Shown: piece after piece, positions 7,922 through 14,893 of the stretch
Layout: every line of letters starts with the position of its first letter
Position numbering within the stretch: the stretch's first letter is position 1
NCBI GenBank assembly: GCA_002071415.1
Contig: MWFC01000027.1
Coordinates: forward strand, 1 to 32,291
Origin: Bacteroidetes bacterium ADurb.Bin012
GTDB taxonomy: Bacteria > Bacteroidota > Bacteroidia > Bacteroidales > TTA-H9
Length of the DNA stretch: 32,291 bases
Direction: 5' to 3'
The notes under the pieces: model-generated
Told to the model about the DNA's origin: nothing
The model's input: only the letters and a program-made list of their open reading frames with translations
Databases searched by the model: none
Program-made: the position numbers and the translations under genes

Positions 7922-8389
7922 ATGGCACAAGAAATCGAAAAAAAATTCCTTGTAAAAGGTGATTTTAAACCCTTTGCTCATCAAGCTACCCGTATCACTC
8001 AGGGTTATCTTTCTTCAGTACCTGAGCGAACAGTACGAGTGAGGATCAAAGGAAACAAAGGCTATATCACCGTAAAAGGAATTGGCAATGAATCAGGAGC
8101 TAGCCGTTTTGAGTGGGAAATGGAAATTCCACTCGAGGATGCCGAGCAATTGATGAAGATATGCGAACCTGGGGTAATAGATAAAACCCGCTATCTAATC
8201 AAGGCTGGGCAGCATACCTATGAGGTAGATGAGTTTTATGAAGAAAACCAAGGATTGGTTTTAGCTGAGGTTGAATTGCAGCGTGAAGACGAACCCTTCG
8301 AAAAGCCCGAATGGTTAGGCGAAGAAGTAACCGGCGACCCTCGTTACTTCAATTCCATGCTGATGAAAAATCCTTATTCGTGCTGGTAA
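7922..8389 (+). CDS. CYTH domain protein, probable inorganic triphosphatase
   Basis: A 155-residue single-domain CYTH (triphosphate tunnel metalloenzyme) protein. The ExExK signature is present as Glu4, Glu6 and Lys8. Tunnel-type basic residues follow in RTVRVRIKG (Arg39, Arg41) and TVKG (Lys52), then KTR (Lys88, Arg90), and acidic residues in YEVDEF (Glu101, Asp103) and LAEVELQ (Glu116, Glu118). Short stand-alone bacterial members hydrolyse inorganic triphosphate with a divalent metal, and some related enzymes act on other triphosphates. No CHAD domain is fused. It follows the 213-residue gene with only three intervening bases and is closed by a hairpin at 8405-8446. Confidence 0.92.
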   Translation: MAQEIEKKFLVKGDFKPFAHQATRITQGYLSSVPERTVRVRIKGNKGYITVKGIGNESGASRFEWEMEIPLEDAEQLMKICEPGVIDKTRYLIKAGQHTYEVDEFYEENQGLVLAEVELQREDEPFEKPEWLGEEVTGDPRYFNSMLMKNPYSCW

Positions 8390-8404
8390 ACCACTCCACC
8401 CTCG

Positions 8405-8446
8405 AAGATCCAGTCCGGAGAGGAATGTCTCTTCGGACTGGATCTT
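8405..8446 (+). terminator. Strong hairpin after the CYTH gene
   Basis: An 18-base-pair stem (8405-8422 with 8429-8446, one G-U pair) encloses a 6-base loop. Downstream sequence is T-rich (TTTCAC then TTTTAT) but lacks an uninterrupted T run. It begins 16 bases after the CYTH stop and separates this operon from the transporter gene. It could act as a terminator or as a processing and stability element. Confidence 0.75.
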
Positions 8447-8508
8447 TCACTTTTATCTAAGTTTTTAAAATGTATTCATTGATTCGTTGAATTCTTAATC
8501 ACTCAGAA

Positions 8509-10113
8509 ATGGATATCATAGAGCAGACTTTCGATCCGCTCGATATGAATCAGTATAAGATCGAAAAACTCCCCAAACGTGAAAAAAATAAGACCGAAAA
8601 ATTTTTATCGTTTATAGGTCCACCTTTGGCTTTGATCGTTTTCCTATTATTGGCTTTCGTGTTGAAGCCCTCATTTCTTCAAAGCTTCGACCCGGAGAAA
8701 CTCACAAAAGGTGCTAAGGAAGTTTTCGATAGGGTGGGGAGTAAGGTTTTTTACAGGAACAACTGCTATATGCTGGCTATTTTTGCTGCCAGTCTTATTT
8801 TATGGATTACTGGAGCTATTCCAAATTACCTTACTTCGCTCATAGTCATCATTTCTATAGTTCTTACTGGGGTTTTGCCCGAAAAGGAGGCTTTTGCGCA
8901 GTTGGGTCATCCTGTGATGTGGCTGAACATCATGTCGTTTGTCTTGGCCAGTATGCTTGTAAGTACGGGGGTTGCCAAGAGGTTTGCTCTGTGGTTTCTA
9001 CTGAAATTTGGACAAAGTGCATCGGGAATTTTTCTGAGTTTTTTGGTAATCAACGTGGTTTTATCGGCCTTCATATCAGCCACTACGGCCAAGGCTGCCA
9101 TTTTATTGCCTATTTTCATGGTTATAGCTGCAATTTACGGAGCTCGAGGAGGAGATCAGCGCAATAACTTCGGCCGAAGTATAGTGTTGCAAAACCTCTT
9201 ATACATTAATGTAGGGGCTAGTGGATTTCTTACGGGCTCGGGAGCCAATCTACTGGCAGTTTCTATTATTGCGGGTGCAACGGGCGCAAGGATATTTTTC
9301 TCCGATTGGCTTATGGCGATGTTTCCCATGGCCATTGGTTTGATGCTCATAGGATATTTATTGGCTATGAGAGTATTTTTCCCCTTGAAACCCGAAGAAC
9401 GTCTCCCTCAAATCGAAGGTGGGATGGATCGTTTGCGAGAGGTTTATAATGAACTTGGCCCTATGAGCCGAAAAGAAAAAAAAGCTATCATTCTCTTTAT
9501 AACCATTCTGGCTTTTTGGTCAACCGATCGGCTGCATGGGATTAGCCCTACGGCAGTTGCATTTTTAGGTGCCATCGTTGCTCTATTGCCCCGTATTGGT
9601 ATCCTTACATGGAATGAGGTCGATATTCCCTGGCATCTGATGCTTTTCTCGGCCGGAGCTTATACTCTTGGAGCCGGATTTTCTGCTACCGATCTTCCTG
9701 CCATTAGCGTAAATGCTTTTTTCGATCATCTGGGCATGACACAAAATACTCCTTTCTGGGCTCTTTATCTTTTGCTGACGGGCGTTATGGTATACAGCGC
9801 CCTCTTATTCGAATCAAAAACCATGCGGGCTATGATTTTCGTTCCTATCGCTATCGGAGTAGCTACCCGCTTCGGATACAGCATCGAAAGTCTTGCATTG
9901 CCAGTGGCCTTTATGACTGAACATGTTTATGTACTCCCGTTTAACTCGAAACCGGCGGCACTGCTCTATGAAACCGGGCATTACAGCTTGACCGATACTT
10001 TCCGCTATGGCATTACCATGATGACCATTGCATGGTTTCTGAACATCGTGGCGGGCGAAACATGGTTTAGATTGATGGGAATTACACCGAATGGCCTCTT
10101 TGGATTATTTTAA
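8509..10113 (+). CDS. DASS/SLC13 family anion transporter
   Basis: A 534-residue polytopic inner-membrane protein with about 11-12 hydrophobic segments after a charged 35-residue N-terminus. Family features are the two inverted-repeat signature regions. The first is SATTAKAAILLP at 190-201 with INVGASGFLTGSGANLLA at 233-250; the second is ESKTMRAMIFVPIAIG at 435-450. DASS members move sulfate, phosphate or di- and tricarboxylates, usually with sodium. Both SNT sodium-site motifs are altered here (ATT or SAT in the first, Ser436-Lys437-Thr438 in the second), so coupling and substrate cannot be assigned. It follows the CYTH operon after 119 bases and precedes the 487-residue membrane protein. 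Confidence 0.85.
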   Translation: MDIIEQTFDPLDMNQYKIEKLPKREKNKTEKFLSFIGPPLALIVFLLLAFVLKPSFLQSFDPEKLTKGAKEVFDRVGSKVFYRNNCYMLAIFAASLILWITGAIPNYLTSLIVIISIVLTGVLPEKEAFAQLGHPVMWLNIMSFVLASMLVSTGVAKRFALWFLLKFGQSASGIFLSFLVINVVLSAFISATTAKAAILLPIFMVIAAIYGARGGDQRNNFGRSIVLQNLLYINVGASGFLTGSGANLLAVSIIAGATGARIFFSDWLMAMFPMAIGLMLIGYLLAMRVFFPLKPEERLPQIEGGMDRLREVYNELGPMSRKEKKAIILFITILAFWSTDRLHGISPTAVAFLGAIVALLPRIGILTWNEVDIPWHLMLFSAGAYTLGAGFSATDLPAISVNAFFDHLGMTQNTPFWALYLLLTGVMVYSALLFESKTMRAMIFVPIAIGVATRFGYSIESLALPVAFMTEHVYVLPFNSKPAALLYETGHYSLTDTFRYGITMMTIAWFLNIVAGETWFRLMGITPNGLFGLF

Positions 10114-10189
10114 TATAGAGTTCTGATACAACCTCGAGCTATCACTATTTTATCGTTATTTTAAGTACAAATAATTATTTAAGAATGAG

Positions 10190-11653
10190 ATGATAGAAGA
10201 ACAAGTAAAAATTCACGATAAATTCTCGGTCGAGATAAAGTTGCGGCTGGCTGCAAGGCGCAAAGCCAAAAAGAGTGAATTTGCTGTAAACACATGGTTA
10301 TTTATTCCTGCATCACTTGATATTAATCACTCTACCTATAGTAAAAACAGTTTTTATCACGATTTGAAATCCAATATACGGCTGATTACTCCAGTGTATT
10401 TATTACGAGATATCGCCGATGGTGAAAATTCTCCATTGGAATTTCTCACGACGGCTTTTCGAAAGGTGGCTTCTTTGCCTACCCGCACTCTGGCCGCTGA
10501 ATATGAATATCATATCAAAATGTTTCTTTCTATCTTAAAAAGCTCATTAAGAGAAGAAATTCAACATATTCTCAACAATAAACTTCCTGCCGATACCTCT
10601 TACCTGATAGATGAATTTTGTAAGAATGTCCTGCATATCACTCGGCGCTATCGCGATTTGCGTTACATCATAAACGCTCCTACCATAAGCGAAGACCTCA
10701 TGAATTATTATTCCTTTGGAGATGAATTCATGAGCAACTTAATCGAAGAGCATGCCTTCAAATTGTTGTCTGGCTTGAAAGAAAGCCATCCTAGCTTCAG
10801 CAAAAGCTGGCAGAGGCAATTACTGGCGATAATAGAGGAGGAGATTAAATATAAAAAGGAACACAATTACCTTGTAGTTGAGGAAAAAAGCCCTACGCGA
10901 AATCGAGAGTTAGTTTTCCGTTTAAATTTATTGAAGAAATTTGCCGAAAGTGAACTCTTCCTCACAGGAGAAAAAAAGAAAGAGGGTATTTGGGTCGAAC
11001 AAATATATTTTAGCCTGGCGGCAGGGCTTTCGATGGTTTTTGCAACTGCGGTGGCTTTTACTTTTCAAATCAAATATGGCAATCTGACTATGCCCTTGTT
11101 TGTGGCTTTGGTGGTGAGCTACATGCTGAAAGACAGGATAAAGGAACTTTTCAGGTATTATTTTGCTACGCGCCTGGGACATCGCTATTTCGATCATAAA
11201 ACCGAAATTTCCCTCAACAACATAAAGATTGGCGTAAGTAAAGAAGGCATGGATTTTATTCCCGAGAAAAAGGTTCTGCCTAACGTAATGAAGATGAGAG
11301 GTAGATCACCTATTCTGGAGGTTAACAACCGTTATGATACCGAAAAAATCATTCTGTACCGTAAAATAATTCACTTAGACCGTGAAAAACTCGATGAAGT
11401 AAGCCCTTATTCTACTTTGGGTATCAACGAAATATTGCGATTGAATGTAGATAGTTTCATGCAGAAGATGGATGATCCTGCCGTGCCTCTTTTTATACCC
11501 GACGAAAATAAGGGTTATGCTATCATTAATGGCGAGCGAATATATTATATCAATATGATCATGCAAATGACCTATGAAAATGAAACTACCTACCGCAGAT
11601 ACCGTATCGTATTGAATCGCAAAGGGATCAAAGCCATCGAAAGTTTTTCCTAA
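10190..11653 (+). CDS. Uncharacterised two-helix membrane protein
   Basis: A 487-residue protein I do not recognise. Residues 1 to about 268 are charged, mostly helical-looking and soluble. Two adjacent hydrophobic segments lie at about 272-292 and 300-313, separated by a short KYGNLT turn. A soluble C-terminal region of about 170 residues follows, beginning with DRIKELFRYYF and containing an RSPILEVNNRYDTEKI segment. This pattern suggests an inner-membrane protein with both ends in the cytoplasm. It follows the transporter by 76 bases and may be cotranscribed with it. Its stop codon overlaps that of the converging response-regulator gene. The start at 10190 is the first ATG of the frame; AAGAATGAG upstream is only a weak purine run. 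Confidence 0.75.
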   Translation: MIEEQVKIHDKFSVEIKLRLAARRKAKKSEFAVNTWLFIPASLDINHSTYSKNSFYHDLKSNIRLITPVYLLRDIADGENSPLEFLTTAFRKVASLPTRTLAAEYEYHIKMFLSILKSSLREEIQHILNNKLPADTSYLIDEFCKNVLHITRRYRDLRYIINAPTISEDLMNYYSFGDEFMSNLIEEHAFKLLSGLKESHPSFSKSWQRQLLAIIEEEIKYKKEHNYLVVEEKSPTRNRELVFRLNLLKKFAESELFLTGEKKKEGIWVEQIYFSLAAGLSMVFATAVAFTFQIKYGNLTMPLFVALVVSYMLKDRIKELFRYYFATRLGHRYFDHKTEISLNNIKIGVSKEGMDFIPEKKVLPNVMKMRGRSPILEVNNRYDTEKIILYRKIIHLDREKLDEVSPYSTLGINEILRLNVDSFMQKMDDPAVPLFIPDENKGYAIINGERIYYINMIMQMTYENETTYRRYRIVLNRKGIKAIESFS

Positions 11654-12348
11654 TCTTCGGGAACCACGAGCCGAAAACCCACTTTATGGCTATTAATGAT
11701 TTGCACACGACGGTCCTCCTGTAAATATTTCCTCAATCGTGAAATGTATACATCCATGCTGCGAGCAGTAAAATAAGAATCATCTTTCCAGACATTTTGC
11801 AAGATGATGCTTCTATCGATAACTTCATTGGCATTTTCGACCAGGATTTTCAGCAGTTCTGCTTCCTTGGCCGTAAGATTGAATTCAGTATCTCCAATTT
11901 TTAGAATCTGACTGGTAAAGTCGAAACTATAGTTACCTATATGATATACTTGGTGGGTCAGGTCGTCCTGAAGGCCAGAAGTAGTTCTTCGCATGATGGC
12001 TTTTATGCGTGCCATCAGTTCTTCCATCCGGAATGGCTTGGTAATATAATCGTCCGCTCCTGTATTGAAACCCGTTATAATGTCGTGTGGTTGAGATTTG
12101 GCCGTTAAAAATAAAATAGGGATGGTTTTGTTGGATTTGCGGATTTGTTTTGTCACAGCAAATCCATCTTTCAAAGGCATCATCACGTCCAATATGCAGA
12201 AGTCGAAATCCTCTGCATAAAACAATTTGAGGGCTTCTTCGCCATCTATGGCAAGGATAGTGTCATGACCCTTGGCATCCAGATAGGCCTTCAATACGGT
12301 TCCTAAATTCTTGTCGTCTTCGGCCAGCAGTATCTTTAACTTTTTCAT
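11650..12348 (-). CDS. OmpR/RprY-like response regulator
   Basis: A 232-residue DNA-binding response regulator. The receiver domain (about 1-120) has acidic-pocket Asp11/Asp12, phospho-acceptor Asp54 in CILDVMMP, Thr82 in FLTAK, and Lys104 in YITKPF. The winged-helix effector domain (about 132-229) includes LTAKEAELLKIL and the RSMDVYISRLRKYL recognition-helix region. Overall sequence strongly resembles RprY of Bacteroides, from memory of that family. It lies 52 bases downstream of the kinase gene on the same strand, consistent with one two-component operon. Its stop codon overlaps that of the converging gene by 4 bases. The target genes are not shown; the porin/transporter set next door is one possibility. 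Confidence 0.94.
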   Translation of the reverse strand: MKKLKILLAEDDKNLGTVLKAYLDAKGHDTILAIDGEEALKLFYAEDFDFCILDVMMPLKDGFAVTKQIRKSNKTIPILFLTAKSQPHDIITGFNTGADDYITKPFRMEELMARIKAIMRRTTSGLQDDLTHQVYHIGNYSFDFTSQILKIGDTEFNLTAKEAELLKILVENANEVIDRSIILQNVWKDDSYFTARSMDVYISRLRKYLQEDRRVQIINSHKVGFRLVVPED

Positions 12349-12400
12349 TTTCGGATAAAATTGACATTTTCAAAGCAAAAGTCTTCTAAGGGTGGTGTAG

Positions 12401-14035
12401 TTATGGTTCAAAATTGGGCAAGGTTACCGTAAAGGTAGTTCCTTTTTTCAATTCACTGCTAACTGAAATATTTCCCTGATGGGCCTCCACGATGGCTTTT
12501 GTATAACTCAAGCCCAATCCAAATCCTTTCACATTGTGAATATTTCCTGTAGGAACACGGTATAATTTGTCGAAAATCATTCCTTGATTTTCTTTACTAA
12601 TTCCGATGCCATTATCAATCACTTCGAATACAAAATTCTGATCGCGGTTATAAGTATTTATCCTGATGGTAGGCCTTATGGGAGAATATTTAATGGCATT
12701 ATCGAGTAAGTTTACTACGACGCTTGTAAGGTGCAGGCGGTCGCCCCGCACCATGTCGTGTAGGGCTTGGAGGGATGTTTGTATGCTGCCTCCGGCGGTT
12801 TCTGCCTGTATACCAACCTTTTGGACACATTCTGTAATTATTTCATGCATCGCACAAGGTACCATGTTCAATTCGAGTTTTCCCTGCTCGAGTACCGATG
12901 CTATGAGAATTTTTTCAGCCATTGTACCTAAACGTCTGTTTTCGTCGGTAATTATCTGAATATAGTTCGAAGCCATAGCGGGTGTTTTTACCACATCGGG
13001 ATCGTTCAAGGCTTCACACGCAAGCGAAATCGTTGAAACCGGAGTCTTGAATTCGTGTGTGATATTGCTAATAAAATCGTTCTTCATATCCGATAATTTC
13101 TTTTGATACAGAATAGTTGAAATGGTTTTATAGAATATGGCAATAAATGTACCAACCAAAAGAATGGAAAGTAAAAGCAACCACCATATCTGTTGAACCA
13201 TATACTGTCGTTCGTAGGGAAAATAAACCAGCAGGATGGCTTTATCTTTGCCAGGTTGACGGGGAAACAGATTAACAGCAAAGGCTTTATTCAGAAGCTC
13301 CTGAGTAAACTTGCCAGTTTTTTGATAAATGAGACTATCGCGTCTCGTATCGTATATACCAAATTCAAATTCCGTCTTGATGCCTTTATTCTGAAGCTCT
13401 ACTGCCAGCATAGAATCTACTACACCGGGTTGTATTCTTTTTTCGAGTGGCATTTCGATGATATCGTCGAAACGACCAAGAGCTGCATCATAGATAAGAG
13501 AACGGCTCATCAGCTCCTCCACTACGCTTTCTCTTTGTTTTTGCAGTCTTTTGTAAACAGGATCATCTTCGATATTTACAGATCGAGTTTGTATAGTTTG
13601 AATTTGTTTTGGCTCGATTAAAGAATCGAGTTCTTCCTGAATATTCCTATTTTCACGAAATTCTGAAGTTGTGTCTAAATCACGCAGAGTACGCCATGAT
13701 TTACGATCCTGAATTATTTTTCGACGTGCTTTTACATCGGCTGCCGAACTGCCATCTTCCCCAGTTAGCTCATGGTAACGCTTATCGATTAAATAATTCA
13801 ACGAATCGATCTTTCGGTAAAGTCGGGCACTTTCCTTGAAGCTGCGCAAACGCTTGCCAGATTCGATCCTCTCTAAAGAAAGCACAACATTCGATACGGC
13901 TTCTTCAACCCCTGCCGTAAATGCAGCTTCACGCAGCATGAGAGCATTCCTGATCCAGTAAACCTGAATAAACAATAGGACCACCAATACAAAGCCCATT
14001 AAAAAGATGATAATAGCGAGAATACGTCTGTTCAT
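12401..14035 (-). CDS. Membrane sensor histidine kinase (RprX-like)
   Basis: A 544-residue inner-membrane sensor kinase. Membrane helices lie at about 6-26 and 284-302 and flank a periplasmic sensor region of about 250 residues with coiled-coil-like charged stretches. The phospho-acceptor is His327 in SNITHEFKTPVSTI. The ATPase domain shows the N box VVNLLDNAIKYSP, the G1 box VIDNGIGIS and the G2 box GFGLGLSYTKAIVEAH. It is the partner of the response regulator 52 bases downstream. The sensor region has no domain I can name, so the stimulus is unknown. A -7 element overlaps the region immediately before its start codon, so the transcript may be nearly leaderless. Confidence 0.94.
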   Translation of the reverse strand: MNRRILAIIIFLMGFVLVVLLFIQVYWIRNALMLREAAFTAGVEEAVSNVVLSLERIESGKRLRSFKESARLYRKIDSLNYLIDKRYHELTGEDGSSAADVKARRKIIQDRKSWRTLRDLDTTSEFRENRNIQEELDSLIEPKQIQTIQTRSVNIEDDPVYKRLQKQRESVVEELMSRSLIYDAALGRFDDIIEMPLEKRIQPGVVDSMLAVELQNKGIKTEFEFGIYDTRRDSLIYQKTGKFTQELLNKAFAVNLFPRQPGKDKAILLVYFPYERQYMVQQIWWLLLLSILLVGTFIAIFYKTISTILYQKKLSDMKNDFISNITHEFKTPVSTISLACEALNDPDVVKTPAMASNYIQIITDENRRLGTMAEKILIASVLEQGKLELNMVPCAMHEIITECVQKVGIQAETAGGSIQTSLQALHDMVRGDRLHLTSVVVNLLDNAIKYSPIRPTIRINTYNRDQNFVFEVIDNGIGISKENQGMIFDKLYRVPTGNIHNVKGFGLGLSYTKAIVEAHQGNISVSSELKKGTTFTVTLPNFEP

Positions 14036-14043
14036 TTTCGTTA

Positions 14044-14051
14044 CAAAATTA
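14044..14051 (-). promoter_or_regulatory. -7 promoter element for the kinase-regulator operon
   Basis: On the minus strand this reads TAATTTTG (TAnnTTTG). It ends only 8 bases before the kinase ATG at 14035, so transcription would begin essentially at the start codon. Confidence 0.45.
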
Positions 14052-14173
14052 ACTGAAAATCAAATGACCATCGAAATTCTATGCCTTTTTCGCAATCTTC
14101 TAAAAAAATCGAAAAATTTTAAAAAATTTAGTCTGTTTGTTATAAAAGATGATAAAAAGAGTGAGATATCCTG

Positions 14174-14181
14174 TAATTTTG
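14174..14181 (+). promoter_or_regulatory. -7 promoter element for the lipoprotein gene
   Basis: TAATTTTG matches TAnnTTTG and lies 38 bases before the chosen start at 14220. This supports that start over longer upstream frames that would run through the promoter. Confidence 0.5.
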
Positions 14182-14219
14182 TAAGATTAAAATCCTGCAA
14201 TCAAATAATCCAAAATCCC

Positions 14220-14780
14220 ATGAAAAGAGTAGTGTGTTTTTTAGGAATGGCCTTGTGTGGTGTCATTTTATTAGGTGGACTGCAATCGTGCGATAAAGTG
14301 GAAAATCTTGCCAAATTCGATGTTAAGATGGATTTACCATCCCTTAATTTTAATTTAGTGGCATCTGCTAAAAACTCCTCAACTCAGGAATACTACAAAG
14401 ATTTCAATGTTTATTTAAATCTCGATAGTATTCAGGAAGCTCATTCATTGAATTCGTTTTCCATCGAAAATGGGAAACTTACGAAAGCAACCTTGCGCAT
14501 CATTTATCCAGCAGGAGCAAATTTTCAGTTTTTGATCAACTCTCGTTTGGTATTGTTCAACAGCAGCAATCAGGAGATGCAAGTGGCTCATACTGGCAAT
14601 ATCAATGCCAATGCCACTGAAATTGAATTGATTCTGGATACTGCCGATCTTACTTCGTTATTCAAAATGAAGCATTATACTGGCAGAATCTATTACACCA
14701 TAGAGCCCTCGCTGTTGCCTGCTCAAAATGTTACCATACAGTTGAATCAAAGTATCCAGTTTACTGTACACCCCCTGTAG
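14220..14780 (+). CDS. Uncharacterised lipoprotein
   Basis: A 186-residue predicted lipoprotein. The signal peptide MKRVVCFLGMALCGVILLGG is followed by a lipobox-like LQSC with Cys24 as acylation site. The mature part is rich in beta-strand-like alternating patterns with no catalytic motif I recognise. The frame stays open upstream to 14007, but that part runs through the promoter and lacks a signal sequence, so ATG 14220 is chosen. It is a single-gene unit between a promoter at 14174 and a terminator at 14809, divergent from the kinase gene. Envelope location is inferred; function is unknown. Confidence 0.8.
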   Translation: MKRVVCFLGMALCGVILLGGLQSCDKVENLAKFDVKMDLPSLNFNLVASAKNSSTQEYYKDFNVYLNLDSIQEAHSLNSFSIENGKLTKATLRIIYPAGANFQFLINSRLVLFNSSNQEMQVAHTGNINANATEIELILDTADLTSLFKMKHYTGRIYYTIEPSLLPAQNVTIQLNQSIQFTVHPL

Positions 14781-14808
14781 AATCCCACATCTTTGTCCGA
14801 AGGCATTG

Positions 14809-14847
14809 AAAATCCCGGTGTGAATAGCGCTGGGATTTTTTATTTTT
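14809..14847 (+). terminator. Rho-independent terminator between the lipoprotein gene and pgi
   Basis: Arms AAAATCCCGG (14809-14818) and CTGGGATTTT (14830-14839) pair with one G-U wobble around an 11-base loop and lead into a T-rich run. The T run merges directly into the -7 element of the next promoter at 14841-14848. Confidence 0.8.
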
Positions 14848-14848
14848 G
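14841..14848 (+). promoter_or_regulatory. -7 promoter element for pgi
   Basis: TATTTTTG matches TAnnTTTG, 45 bases before the pgi start. It overlaps the T tract of the upstream terminator, so any -33 contact would fall within the terminator stem. Confidence 0.5.
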
Positions 14849-14893
14849 CATCATGATAAATGTTATTCTAACTCATCAATATATTTTTTCGAT

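Noticed and set aside
14846..14893. Longer Pgi N-terminus from a TTG
   Set aside because: It overlaps the promoter element and exceeds the usual Pgi N-terminus.
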